A DNA stretch of 64,000 nucleotides from Sediminibacterium goheungense (GTDB lineage: Bacteria > Bacteroidota > Bacteroidia > Chitinophagales > Chitinophagaceae): the NCBI RefSeq assembly GCF_004361915.1, contig NZ_SNWP01000011.1, positions 806,001-870,000 of the forward strand, in the 5' to 3' direction. A model generated the notes under the pieces. It made no database searches, was not told the DNA's origin, and saw only the letters and a program-made list of their open reading frames with translations. The position numbers and the translations under genes are program-made. Positions 53,893 through 63,600 of this stretch are shown here, in pieces (the first letter of the stretch is position 1; every line of letters starts with the position of its first letter).

Positions 53893-54040
53893 GAATGGTC
53901 AATGGTGAATGGGGTGAGTAGTGAGTAGTCAGTAGTGAGTAAGTCAAAAGCTATTTGGCTTATTCAGCACCATCCAAATCCGCCATCCTCCATCCTCCAT
54001 CAAATCTGCTATCTGACATATGCCATCTGAGATCTTCGAT
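53893..54040. repeat. word-like degenerate repeats between tgt and lptF/G
   Basis: This gap holds GAATGGTCAATGGTGAATGG and GTGAGTAGTGAGTAGTCAGTAG (53893-53941), then CCATCCTCCATCCTCCATC and CATCTGAGATCTTCGATCCT (53980-54040). The first blocks match those at 3881-3932 and 24907-24955, the second resembles that at 25260-25290. No gene is supported. Confidence 0.65.
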
Positions 54041-54080
54041 CCTTTAACATCCTTTTTTCTCCCGCATCCATCCAACCCTG

Positions 54081-54088
54081 TATCTTTG
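54081..54088 (+). promoter_or_regulatory. -7 element of the LptF/LptG-family gene
   Basis: TATCTTTG fits TAnnTTTG and lies 16 bases upstream of the ATG at 54104. No clear TTTG at the expected -33 distance was seen. Confidence 0.45.
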
Positions 54089-54103
54089 AAGCGATAAGCC
54101 GTT

Positions 54104-55195
54104 ATGAAGAAAATCGACTGGTACATATTGAAGAAGTTTTTGACGACTTTCTTTTTCTCCATCTTTCTTTTTGCGGTGATTGCTATTGTGGTGGATGTAA
54201 GTGAAAAAACGGATGACTTTGTACGTTCGGGGCTATCCTTGCAGCGCATTATCACAGATTATTATTATGGCTTTGTGCCACATATTATTGCCCTTTTATT
54301 ACCACTGTTTGTATTTATAGCCGTGATCTTCTTTACCTCAAAAATGGCCGGAAGAAGTGAAATCATAGCTATCCTGGCCAGTGGTACCAGTTATCGCCGG
54401 TGGTTAAGACCGTATTGGGTAGGTGGTATGATGCTAGCGATAATACTCTGGTTTGCCAATCAGTATGTAGTACCCAGGGCCAATCAGATACGCGGAAGTT
54501 TTGAAGCGACGTATATCGATAAAAACAATAGTTATAATGCCTTGATCAGTACAAGCAGTTATATTTATCTAAGGGTAGATTCCTTTACCTATGCAGGTAT
54601 TTATGCGTATGATACTATGACAAAAAGAGGCGGCCCTTATTTTTCATTTACCCTAAAGAACGATAAAGTCGTAGCCAACCTGCGTGCCGATCAGATTGTA
54701 TGGGATACAGCAGTAAAAAAATGGAAGCTGGAATCACTGTTGGAAAGAAAAATATCGGATAAGGGTGAAGAGGTATCCATGACACCAGAAAAAAGAATGG
54801 ATTTCAATTTTAAGCCATTGGATCTGGGTCGTGATAAGTATACCAAAGACAAATTAACCACTCCCGAACTGGATCGTTTTATTGAACTGGAAGAATTAAG
54901 GGGTTCAGAAGGGCTAAACGATTTGAAAGTGGAAAGATACCGGCGCGATGCTACCTGTATAACGGTTCTCTTGCTCACCCTTATCGGAGCCATTATTGCC
55001 GGTAGAAAAGTAAGAGGAGGCAGTGGTGTGCACCTGGCAGTGGGGTTTGTAATAGCCGCCCTGTTTATCCTTACCGACCGTTTTTCAACCATCTTCTCTA
55101 CGAAAGGTGATCTGCCACCCTTAGTAGCCGCCTGGATACCCAATTTTATCTTCATTTTCGTGGTCATTTACCTCTATCGAAAGGCTCCTAAATGA
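54104..55195 (+). CDS. LptF/LptG family lipopolysaccharide export permease
   Basis: The 363-residue protein begins with the YjgP/YjgQ-type N-terminus IDWYILKKFLTTFFFSIFLF, has three membrane helices in the first 110 residues, a periplasmic beta-jellyroll region (about 120-260) and three C-terminal helices (from about 285). LptF/G form the inner-membrane channel of LPS export with the ATPase LptB. F and G cannot be told apart here. It is a single gene with a -7 box upstream. Confidence 0.92.
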   Translation: MKKIDWYILKKFLTTFFFSIFLFAVIAIVVDVSEKTDDFVRSGLSLQRIITDYYYGFVPHIIALLLPLFVFIAVIFFTSKMAGRSEIIAILASGTSYRRWLRPYWVGGMMLAIILWFANQYVVPRANQIRGSFEATYIDKNNSYNALISTSSYIYLRVDSFTYAGIYAYDTMTKRGGPYFSFTLKNDKVVANLRADQIVWDTAVKKWKLESLLERKISDKGEEVSMTPEKRMDFNFKPLDLGRDKYTKDKLTTPELDRFIELEELRGSEGLNDLKVERYRRDATCITVLLLTLIGAIIAGRKVRGGSGVHLAVGFVIAALFILTDRFSTIFSTKGDLPPLVAAWIPNFIFIFVVIYLYRKAPK

Positions 55196-55231
55196 TTTTA
55201 ACGGAGTTTACACAACCTTCATGCTTTTAGT

Positions 55232-55263
55232 TTTGTTGAGCATGCTAACAAGTGTTACCTTTA
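55232..55263 (+). promoter_or_regulatory. probable promoter of citrate synthase
   Basis: TTTG (55232-55235) and TACCTTTA (55256-55263) are 20 bases apart and match the Bacteroidota promoter pattern with one mismatch. This leaves a leader of about 70 bases before the ATG at 55338. Confidence 0.5.
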
Positions 55264-55337
55264 ACGGCCTGAAAAGCACCGTGAGTAAGACTTTTCATCA
55301 CTTTTTATAACGAACGCCATAGCTAAAATTTTACGAA

Positions 55338-56660
55338 ATGGGAATTATTAAAGATCGGTTTAAGGAGAAAGCAGATGCTGCCAATGCCGAGATCAAAGAC
55401 ATTCTGAAAACACATGGAAATAAAAAAATCGGGGAAGTAACCCTTGCACAGGCCTATCAGGGAATGAGGGGTATTACCGGACTGGTAACAGAAACCAGTT
55501 TGCTCGATGCACAGGAAGGTATCCGTTTCAGAGGATACTCTATCCCGGAACTGCAACAGCTTTTACCCAAAGCACCAGGTGGCGGAGAGCCCCTGCCGGA
55601 AGGTTTATTTTACCTGATGCTCGTTGGCGAAATGCCAACGGAAGAAGATGCCAACCACATTACCAGTGTATGGCAACGCCGCAGCCATGTTCCCAATCAC
55701 GTGTTCCAGACCATTGATGCATTGCCCATCAACACACACCCCATGACCATGTTTGTAACGGGTGTAATGGCTTTGCAAACAGAAAGCAATTTCGCCAAGG
55801 AATATGCTAAGGGCATCAATAAAAAAGATTATTGGAACCCGGTGTATGATGATGCGATGGACCTGATTGCGCGTTTACCACGAATTGCAGCTTATATCTA
55901 CCGTCGCAAATACAAAAACAATGAACATATTCACCCGAATGGTTTGTTAGACTGGGCAGGTAACCTGGCCCATATGATGGGTTATGATGATGAAAGCTTT
56001 AAAGAATTGATGCGTTTGTATATGACCATTCATGCCGATCATGAAGGAGGTAACGTATCGGCACATACCACGCATCTGGTAGGTTCTGCATTGAGTGATC
56101 CATACCTGAGCTATGCGGCAGGTATGAATGGACTGGCAGGTCCATTACACGGTCTGGCGAATCAGGAAGTAATCAAGTGGATATTTGAAATGCAGGAACA
56201 ACTGGGTACCGATGATCCTACCAAAGAACAGATTGCTGAGTATGTACAAAAAACATTGTCATCAGGCAAAGTAGTACCGGGTTATGGTCATGCTGTATTA
56301 CGTAAAACCGATCCACGCTTTACTGCGCAGATGGAGTTTGGTAAAAAGCATATGGCCGATGATAAACTGGTGAATACTGTTTGGAAAGTATATGAAACTG
56401 TGCCACCGATACTGGAATCATTGGGCAAAGTAAAAAATCCATGGCCGAATGTGGATGCGCATAGTGGTGCATTACTGGTACACTATGGACTGGTAGAGTA
56501 TGAGTTCTACACCGTATTGTTTGCCGTGAGTCGTGCTCTCGGTGTACTGGCCAGCCTTTGCTGGGACAGAGCGCTGGGACTGCCGATTGAAAGACCTAAA
56601 TCTGTTACCACAGAAGCGGTGAAGGAATGGCTCGAAGGAAAAGGCGAAATCTGGGAATAA
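55338..56660 (+). CDS. gltA: citrate synthase
   Basis: Citrate synthase condenses acetyl-CoA with oxaloacetate at entry to the TCA cycle. The 440-residue protein has ESNFAKEYAKGINKKDYWN, the catalytic His region in MNGLAGPLHGLANQEVIKW, the oxaloacetate site VPGYGHAVLRKTDPRF, and the catalytic Asp in NVDAHSGALLVHYG. Length and motifs resemble the mitochondrial-type enzyme rather than E. coli GltA. It has its own promoter and terminator. Confidence 0.95.
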   Translation: MGIIKDRFKEKADAANAEIKDILKTHGNKKIGEVTLAQAYQGMRGITGLVTETSLLDAQEGIRFRGYSIPELQQLLPKAPGGGEPLPEGLFYLMLVGEMPTEEDANHITSVWQRRSHVPNHVFQTIDALPINTHPMTMFVTGVMALQTESNFAKEYAKGINKKDYWNPVYDDAMDLIARLPRIAAYIYRRKYKNNEHIHPNGLLDWAGNLAHMMGYDDESFKELMRLYMTIHADHEGGNVSAHTTHLVGSALSDPYLSYAAGMNGLAGPLHGLANQEVIKWIFEMQEQLGTDDPTKEQIAEYVQKTLSSGKVVPGYGHAVLRKTDPRFTAQMEFGKKHMADDKLVNTVWKVYETVPPILESLGKVKNPWPNVDAHSGALLVHYGLVEYEFYTVLFAVSRALGVLASLCWDRALGLPIERPKSVTTEAVKEWLEGKGEIWE

Positions 56661-56681
56661 GTATACCCACTGAAATAAAAG

Positions 56682-56717
56682 AAAGTCCGTAGTAACCCTA
56701 CGGACTTTTACTTTTTT
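56682..56717 (+). terminator. intrinsic terminator after citrate synthase
   Basis: AAAGTCCGTAG pairs with CTACGGACTTT around TAACC, followed by a T-rich run. Confidence 0.85.
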
Positions 56718-56762
56718 ATACGGCTTTGATTTTTTATTTTGAGGGTACTGAAACCGAAATCT

Positions 56763-57287
56763 ATGACAAAAGCAGTACCCAAAAAGGCAGCCAAAAAAGC
56801 AGCGCCCAAAAAAATCGCTAAAAAAGCGGTAAAGAAAGCGGCTGTTAAGAAGGCTGCACCCGAAAAAAAGAAAAAGGAAATCAAGATTAAATATGCCGAT
56901 AAATCTGCGGGTCAGCCGGAGATGGTAATCATTTTTGAGCAGATCAAAAAAATGTTATTGCCTTATGTAAAAGGCAGTCTGGAATTGGTAGGCGGGAATG
57001 GCGGTATGTTATGCCTGGTAAGTCAGCAACATGTTGAAATACAGGGTAGGAAGCGTGACGAACTCTGGTTTGCCGGTATACTGGTACAAAAGGGCTATGT
57101 AGGATTTTATTACATGCCCGTATATGCCCAACCCGAAATGAAAAAAGTCTTCAAACCTGAATTGCTGAAATGCCTGAAAGGGAAGAGTTGTTTCCATATC
57201 AAAAAGAATGACCCTATCATTATGAAACAGATTAAGGAGTCGTTGAAATTGGGATATGACATGTATAAAGAGAGGGGATGGTTGTAA
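56763..57287 (+). CDS. conserved hypothetical protein with lysine/alanine-rich tail
   Basis: The 174-residue protein begins with a histone-like basic tail of repeated KKAAPKK-like units (about residues 5-45), which may bind nucleic acid or be disordered. The folded part has VIIFEQIKKMLLPYVKGSLE, LWFAGILVQKGYVGFYYMPV and LLKCLKGKSCFHIKKND, a pattern of a DUF1801-like small alpha/beta fold. This family assignment is tentative. The start at 56763 was chosen over 56739; both lie just after the terminator. Confidence 0.7.
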   Translation: MTKAVPKKAAKKAAPKKIAKKAVKKAAVKKAAPEKKKKEIKIKYADKSAGQPEMVIIFEQIKKMLLPYVKGSLELVGGNGGMLCLVSQQHVEIQGRKRDELWFAGILVQKGYVGFYYMPVYAQPEMKKVFKPELLKCLKGKSCFHIKKNDPIIMKQIKESLKLGYDMYKERGWL

Positions 57288-57455
57288 AATAATAGAATGC
57301 TTCAATTTTTATTTAGTTAGTTAGAAATCATCTATTCTTTTCGCTCACTTTTTTAGCTGATGACAAATGAATGTCTACTTTATACAAATACTCATTATTT
57401 ATTTTTTGCAAACATATCAGGGGGCTTATCAATATGATTTCAGGACTAGATCAAA

Positions 57456-58094
57456 TTATATTAAATTGGTTTCTCTTGCAAGCTCTATTAGTCGTGATAG
57501 ATTGTGATTGGGGATATCTAGTTTGTCGTAAATTTTACCTTTATAAGTAGATACTGTTGATGCACTAATATTTAAGGATACAGATATCTCCTGAATTGTT
57601 TTTCCTTTGATAAGGTCAAGCGCGATCTGGAATTCTCGCTGTGATAAAATGTCAAATGATTTTTTTACGTCCTTTTCAATTTGTTTTTCTGCCCACTTGC
57701 GCATCAAATTATCACTTATATATGTTTTTCCGTTCAATACAACATTTATAGCCTGCAATATCTGCTGATTATTGCAGCTCTTATTAACAAATCCTTTTAC
57801 ACCTTCTTGAAAAAAGCGGAGCGCAAAAATTTCTTCATTACTCATGGTAATGATAAGCGTTCTGGTATGTGGGTATCTTTGGTTAAGGAATTTGACAATG
57901 CTCAAAGAGTCGCTGTCTGGCATATTCAAATCAAGAATCACTAAATCAAAAGAAAACAATTTTATTTTTGCAATACATTCATCTTCATTTTCTGCTTCAT
58001 CAATATATACTTGGGGATACTCACTGTTTATTAGTAAACGAAGCCCACTTCTAACAACAGCATGATCATCAACTAACAGAATTCTCTTAAGCAT
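57456..58094 (-). CDS. NarL/LuxR-family response regulator
   Basis: The 212-residue protein has a receiver domain (Asp9, Asp10 in VDDHAVVRSG; phosphoacceptor Asp55 in LVILDLNMPD; Lys in GFVNKS) and a C-terminal LuxR-type HTH (LSQREFQIALDLIKGKTIQE, then STVSTYKGKIYDKL). It belongs with the histidine kinase gene 71 bases upstream on the same strand, so the two probably form one two-component system. Confidence 0.93.
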   Translation of the reverse strand: MLKRILLVDDHAVVRSGLRLLINSEYPQVYIDEAENEDECIAKIKLFSFDLVILDLNMPDSDSLSIVKFLNQRYPHTRTLIITMSNEEIFALRFFQEGVKGFVNKSCNNQQILQAINVVLNGKTYISDNLMRKWAEKQIEKDVKKSFDILSQREFQIALDLIKGKTIQEISVSLNISASTVSTYKGKIYDKLDIPNHNLSRLIELARETNLI

Positions 58095-58165
58095 ATGATT
58101 ATTTCGTAGTCAAGAAAATAAAGTCTGGTTAAGTGAAGTGACCTGTATTAAAAACAGATCATAAA

Positions 58166-58903
58166 TTAAGATTGTGCGTTTATCGGATATTTTAAAGTGA
58201 ATGTAGTGCCAACACCTCTTTCGCTGTATAAATCATACTGAAGTCCAGCCTGTTTTGCCAGATCATGTATGATTCTAAAACCTATATGCTGAGAAGATGA
58301 AGGACTGGTATCATGCAGTTTTTCCAGTAATTTATGATGATCAAAACCCCTGCCCTGGTCTATAATAGAGAAGTAGACTGTTGTTTCGTCTCTCGTTGTT
58401 TTCAATAATATTTCACCACCTTCTGTGTATTTATTGGCATTATCGAGTGCATTTCTGAGAATAATAATTGATAATTCTTTGTTCGAATAAACCCGTATAT
58501 CCTTATCGACTTCCGTTATTAATGTATTATTACTTAATTTGATTTGTTTTGTGTATAACTGACTTATTTCAAAAGCAATATCTGCCAATGATATATCTTC
58601 TTTTTTTACAGATATTTCCAGTTTGTTGTTAATGAACCAGTCAAGCACATTTGTTCCAAATAGATAGAGATTTCTACTTGTCTCTGTAACGAGCTTTAAC
58701 TTTTTTCTTGCATCACTACCTGGTTCGTTTATTTTTTCTACGTCTAAACTATCAGCTACATCACCTAGAAACCTGAGTGGAGAACGAATGTCATGCATAA
58801 CAATCTTACATACTTTGACCAGCGTGTTGTATTTGTTTAGTAATTCGTTGTACTTGTATTCAATTTCTTCACATGAAGTTGAAGTGGAGGGTTCAGTAAT
58901 CAT
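58166..58903 (-). CDS. cytosolic sensor histidine kinase
   Basis: The 245-residue protein has no membrane segment. A short coiled region leads to the H-box MHDIRSPLRFL (His near 38), then the ATPase domain with N-box LRNALDNANKY, G1 box DQGRGF and a modified G2 box QHIGFRIIHDLA. It lacks a sensor domain, so its input must come from a partner protein. It is upstream of the response regulator and divergent from another kinase-like gene. Confidence 0.9.
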   Translation of the reverse strand: MITEPSTSTSCEEIEYKYNELLNKYNTLVKVCKIVMHDIRSPLRFLGDVADSLDVEKINEPGSDARKKLKLVTETSRNLYLFGTNVLDWFINNKLEISVKKEDISLADIAFEISQLYTKQIKLSNNTLITEVDKDIRVYSNKELSIIILRNALDNANKYTEGGEILLKTTRDETTVYFSIIDQGRGFDHHKLLEKLHDTSPSSSQHIGFRIIHDLAKQAGLQYDLYSERGVGTTFTLKYPINAQS

Positions 58904-59230
58904 CGTATAGCAGGTTTGGTTTTGGGGCTTTTATTTTCCACATTAGTACTGAACATAGACTCTACCTGGTCAATATTCAGGTAAATCAACTAATATGGCT
59001 GCAAGCTTAGTTTCATCAGCTAATTTCGCTTAAAAAAAAGATAATTCAAGTGCAAACAGATAAATACAGGGCCTTGAATTAATATTTTTCACAACAAATT
59101 AAATTCTCCTTAAACTACTTAAATTATAATTAAAATAATAGCAATTTTATACCTCACTCAGTCAATTTATTATCAAAAAGCTATATGTGACTTTGCTTAA
59201 ACTATTAAGTCAGGAAGATAGCTGTGGCGC
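58904..59230. other. intergenic region between divergent kinase genes, no gene seen
   Basis: This AT-rich stretch has no supported reading frame. It must contain the promoters of the two divergent units, but no strict TTTG-N19-TAnnTTTG pair was found. It ends at the hairpin at 59231. Confidence 0.5.
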
Positions 59231-59254
59231 ATAGCTGATCAGCTATTTTTTTTT
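59231..59254 (+). terminator. orphan terminator-like palindrome
   Basis: ATAGCTGATCAGCTAT is a perfect palindrome and is followed by nine T. It lies on the plus strand about 84 bases before the kinase-like gene and has no annotated gene before it on that strand. It may be an attenuator of the following operon or the end of a small RNA. Confidence 0.5.
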
Positions 59255-59337
59255 AGTCATCGCGCTATTTGTATTTCATTGCATATCTATCTGTTTCTTA
59301 GTCATAGTTGATAATATTTGCGCCATGCTTAAATAGT

Positions 59338-60102
59338 ATGCGCGAATTACAAAAAATATATTCAGACCTTAATGGAAATGCTTTATTAAAAAGCACTATC
59401 GATGTGTTAACAGGTCATGAATTCATGATTCCAATAAATGGTATTCTAGACTTTTCTGAATTCTTACAGCGAGATAATATCAGTTTATCTGATGAGGACA
59501 AGAAGAAAATCGTAAAGGATATAAATGTTGGGGCCGCTCAATTAAAAGGAATCGCTCACAGACTTCATACTTGGCATGATTTATTACTTGGTTCATCTAT
59601 ATATGAGCATGAATTTTTCGAATTGTCATCTGAGTGTATTAAGATGTTGGTGTTTGAGGAATCCAAAAAAAATCTAATACCAGATGCGCTGGTGGTTGTT
59701 TCATTCGATCGCACTGAATATTTTGTAAAGGGGAATAAAAAGAAATTTATTGCCGCAGTTAGTGAGCTTATTCAGAACGCATGTAAGTTTTCAGAGATAA
59801 ATACCGCTGTCTCTATTTCCATTAAACAAAAAGGAAAAAAAGTCATTCTGTCTATTTCTAATTTTTCAGTTGCGGCTACTGTATATGAGTTGCAACGGTA
59901 TAGGGCATTTTCGCGCTTACATAAGAGAAAAACAAGTCAACAGGGTATTGGATTAGGGCTGGCAATAGCCCGTTTAGGGATTACTCAATGCAATGGCCAG
60001 TTAAAAATATCTCGTGGTGTCGAAATGAATAAAATTATAATGGATATCAGCTTATATAAAAATGATCTTGTAAATAAGAAAATGATAGCGAATGAGAAGT
60101 GA
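59338..60102 (+). CDS. histidine-kinase-like protein with degenerate ATP-binding site
   Basis: The 254-residue protein has an H-box-like GHEFMIPINGILDFSEFL (His near 27), an N-box ELIQNACKFS and a G2 box QGIGLGLAIA. The G1 box DxGxG is missing: the region reads ILSISNFSVAATVYELQRYR. Kinase activity is therefore uncertain, and it may act as a scaffold or phosphatase. It is the first gene of an operon with a T9SS-sorted protein and a repeat surface protein. The ATG at 59338 was chosen because the reading frame upstream is weak. Confidence 0.82.
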   Translation: MRELQKIYSDLNGNALLKSTIDVLTGHEFMIPINGILDFSEFLQRDNISLSDEDKKKIVKDINVGAAQLKGIAHRLHTWHDLLLGSSIYEHEFFELSSECIKMLVFEESKKNLIPDALVVVSFDRTEYFVKGNKKKFIAAVSELIQNACKFSEINTAVSISIKQKGKKVILSISNFSVAATVYELQRYRAFSRLHKRKTSQQGIGLGLAIARLGITQCNGQLKISRGVEMNKIIMDISLYKNDLVNKKMIANEK

Positions 60103-60127
60103 GGGTGATAAACAAGTATCGATAGAG

Positions 60128-60655
60128 ATGAAGTACTTTAAAATGCTTGCTTTGCTAAGCATATTTATATTGATTGGTATTTGTGTTTCTGCACAACAAC
60201 TAAATTATTCTATGGGCTTTACCGGTAATCTTTCGATAAATAATATTTCTGTTCCATCTAATAGTTTTCCACTTATTAGTGTAAAAGGTGATAAGTGTAT
60301 AAGTATTGATAACGGACTTTCAAAGTTTATGCCCTCTACTGTTAGATTATTTGTAACCAACTGTATTGTGGATCAGCCAAAAGGGCAATTGAACTTAAGC
60401 ATCTATCCGAATCCATCATTCGGTGGATTTATAACCCTTACGGCTACTGCGTCAGCGAATCCAACAGGGCTATTCAGTATAAAGATTATGGAATTAAATG
60501 GAAGAGTAAGAATCATTTCGTCAGCAACTATGGCAGAACTAAAGAGTGGTGTACGGATTAATGTGTCGGGATTAAATCAAAATATGTATATCGTTCATGC
60601 TTCATCTGCAAAAGATGACCTGTCGGATGTTAAACAAATAATCATACTAAAATAA
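60128..60655 (+). CDS. T9SS-sorted secreted protein
   Basis: The 175-residue protein has a signal peptide (MKYFKMLALLSIFILIGICV, ending at SAQQ) and a C-terminal type A sorting domain: LSIYPNPSFGGFITLTAT, IKIMELNGRVR and GLNQNMYIVHASS. Type IX secretion removes this tail and anchors or releases the protein at the surface. The short middle part has no recognised domain. It lies 25 bases after the kinase-like gene and 4 bases before the repeat protein. Confidence 0.88.
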   Translation: MKYFKMLALLSIFILIGICVSAQQLNYSMGFTGNLSINNISVPSNSFPLISVKGDKCISIDNGLSKFMPSTVRLFVTNCIVDQPKGQLNLSIYPNPSFGGFITLTATASANPTGLFSIKIMELNGRVRIISSATMAELKSGVRINVSGLNQNMYIVHASSAKDDLSDVKQIIILK

Positions 60656-60659
60656 AAAT

Positions 60660-63600
60660 ATGTTTAAACGCATACTTTTTTTATTGATCTGGATATCCTT
60701 GGCGGCAGCGGTGCAAGCCCAAATTATTCCCAATGGGTTTTCATTTCAGGCAGTAGCCCGAGATGCGAATGGAAATATCGCACCTAACAGAGTTGTTTAC
60801 ATTCAGGCCGATGTATTAAAGGGAGCAACAAATGCCGTATCTGTTTACAATGAGTTACATCAGGTAACAACTACTGCAGAAGGTATTTTTTCCATTATTG
60901 TTGGCGAAGGTTCGCAACCAAGTACAAAGTTCTCAAATATCGTATGGTCTGATGACACTTATAGTTTAAAAGTGAAGATAGCAGTTACACCGGTTAATCC
61001 GCCCGTTAGCTGGACATATCAGAACGCTTTTATTGATGCCGGAACGGTTCAACTTCTAAGTGTGCCTTACGCAAAAGTGGCAGGCAATGGTGTTGATACC
61101 AGTAAGATTTTTTTCCTTCGTGATACGACTAAAATATTGGGCAATTACTTCAATATAAACAGGAATATTATTCCGCTTTTAAAAGAAAAACTCAATGTTG
61201 CTGACAGTATTACGGGTTATGTAACACCCGCTCAGCTTAAAAGTGCGGGGGGGGGAGCATCGGGATGGTACGATACTACTCAAATGTTGTCGGGGTACAT
61301 GCGAAAGAACAATGCAGTAACAAGTATTTCCATAGACGGTGAAAATGGTATATATGGAACTGTCAAGAATCCATATTCTACACCTCTGTTGTCTCTTTCG
61401 CTAAAAGATATTACACCCTTATCCGTTAAATCTCCCTTTGGTAGTTTCAATAAATTGAATGCTGATTCTGTTTCCGCATCAGGTATCACAGGAACATTAG
61501 CAACGGCCTTGCAACCAAATATTACGGGGTTAGGTGTTTTGAGTTCGCTAACGGTCAGTGGAATACTGTCAGCGGGTACTCTAAGTGGAACATTATCACC
61601 TCAAATTTTATCTTCTATTACTTCTCTCGGAAATCTGTCTTCAATTACGGTAACCAATAATATTTCTACACAGTCATTCAATGCTCTTACGGGAAGCATT
61701 GCCAATTTGTCTATTCCGGGAACACTTGCCGCTACGAATGCAACGATCAGTAATCTAAGTGGATTAAATACACTAACGATTACGGGTGCAATTTCTGCCA
61801 ATATCATTAGTGCTTCCAGTGGAGTTATTGGTAATTTATCTGTTCCTGGATCTATCACTGGAGGTTCATTTAATGGTATGTTGAACGGAACTATTATACA
61901 ATCAAATCAACCTAATATTACGAGTATTGGTCAGTTAGGCAACCTGAGTGTAACAGGCACAGTACAGGCAGGTGTTTTGAGTGCTGCCACTTTGAATATA
62001 TCTCAACTGGGAGGGCTTTCCAATTTATCAGTAGCCAATACATTAGAAGCAGCAAGCCTTAAAGGAACTATTATACAATCAAATCAACCTAATATTACGA
62101 GTATTGGTCAGTTAGGCAACCTGAGTGTAACAGGCACAGTACAGGCAGGTGTTTTGAGTGCTGCCACTTTGAATATATCTCAATTGGGAGGACTTTCCAA
62201 TTTATCAGTAGCCAATACATTAGAAGCAGCAAGCCTTAAAGGAACTATTATACAATCAAATCAACCTAATATTACGAGTGTTGGTCAGTTAGGCAACCTG
62301 AGTGTAACAGGTACAGTACAGGCTGGTGTTTTAAGTGCCACCACTTTGAATGTATCTCAACTGGGAGGACTTTCCAATTTATCAGTAGCCAATACATTAG
62401 AAGCGGCAAGTCTTAAAGGAACTATTATACAAGCGAGCCAACCTAATATTACGGGTGTTGGTCAGTTAGGTAACCTGAGTGTAACAGGCACAGTACAGGC
62501 AGGTGTTTTGAGTGCCACCACTTTGAATGTATCTCAACTGGGAGGACTTTCCAATTTATCAGTAGCCAATACATTAGAAGCGGCAAGTCTTAAAGGAACT
62601 ATTATACAAGCGAGCCAACCTAATATTACGGGTGTTGGTCAGTTAGGTAACCTGAGTGTAACAGGCACAGTACAGGCAGGTGTTTTGAGTGCCACCACTT
62701 TGAATGTATCTCAACTGGGAGGACTTTCCAATTTATCAGTAGCCAATACATTAGAAGCGGCAAGTCTTAAAGGAACTATTATACAAGCGAGCCAACCTAA
62801 TATTACGGGTGTTGGTCAGTTATCAAACCTGAGTGTAACAGGCACAGTACAGGCAGGTGTTTTGAGTGCTGCCACTTTGAATATATCTCAACTGGGAGGG
62901 CTTTCCAATTTATCAGTAGCCAATACATTAGAAGCGGCAAGTCTTAAAGGAACAATTACAGAAGCGAGTCAGCCTAATATTACGGGTATTGGTCAGTTAG
63001 GTAACCTGAGTGTAACAGGCACAGTACAGGCTGGTGTTTTAAGTGCCACCACTTTGAATGTATCTCAACTGGGAGGGCTTTCCAATTTATCAGTAGCCAA
63101 TACTTTAGAAGCGGCTAGTCTTAAAGGAACAATTACAGAAGCGAGTCAGCCGAATATTACGGGTGTAGGTCAGTTAGGTAACCTGAGTGTAACAGGCACA
63201 GTACAGGCAGGTGTTTTGAGTGCCACCACTTTGAATGTATCTCAACTGGGAGGGCTTTCCAATTTATCAGTAGCCAATACATTAGAAGCGGCAAGTCTTA
63301 AAGGAACTATTATACAAGCGAGCCAACCTAATATTACGAGTATTGGTCAGTTAGGCAACCTGAGTGTAACAGGCACAGTACAGGCAGGTGTTTTGAGTGC
63401 TGCCACTTTGAATGTATCTCAACTGGGAGGGCTTTCCAATTTATCAGTAGCCAATACATTAGAAGCAGCAAGTCTTAAAGGAACAATTACAGAAGCGAGT
63501 CAACCGAATATTACGAGTATTGGTCAGTTATCAAACTTGAGTGTAACAGGTACAGGTGTGGCAACTACCTTTAGCGCAACGAATGCTTCGTTTAGCAATA

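Noticed and set aside
53944..54255. 103-codon minus-strand frame between tgt and the LptF/G gene
   Set aside because: It overlaps the start of the LptF/G gene antisense and is made partly of word repeats.
61601..61858. minus-strand reading frame opposite the surface-protein gene
   Set aside because: It is the antisense of a low-complexity repeat-type coding sequence, which leaves long open frames on the other strand by composition.
61887..63560. CRISPR-like regular repeat
   Set aside because: The unit is 177 bp without spacers and is in frame within one long coding sequence, so it is a protein repeat.
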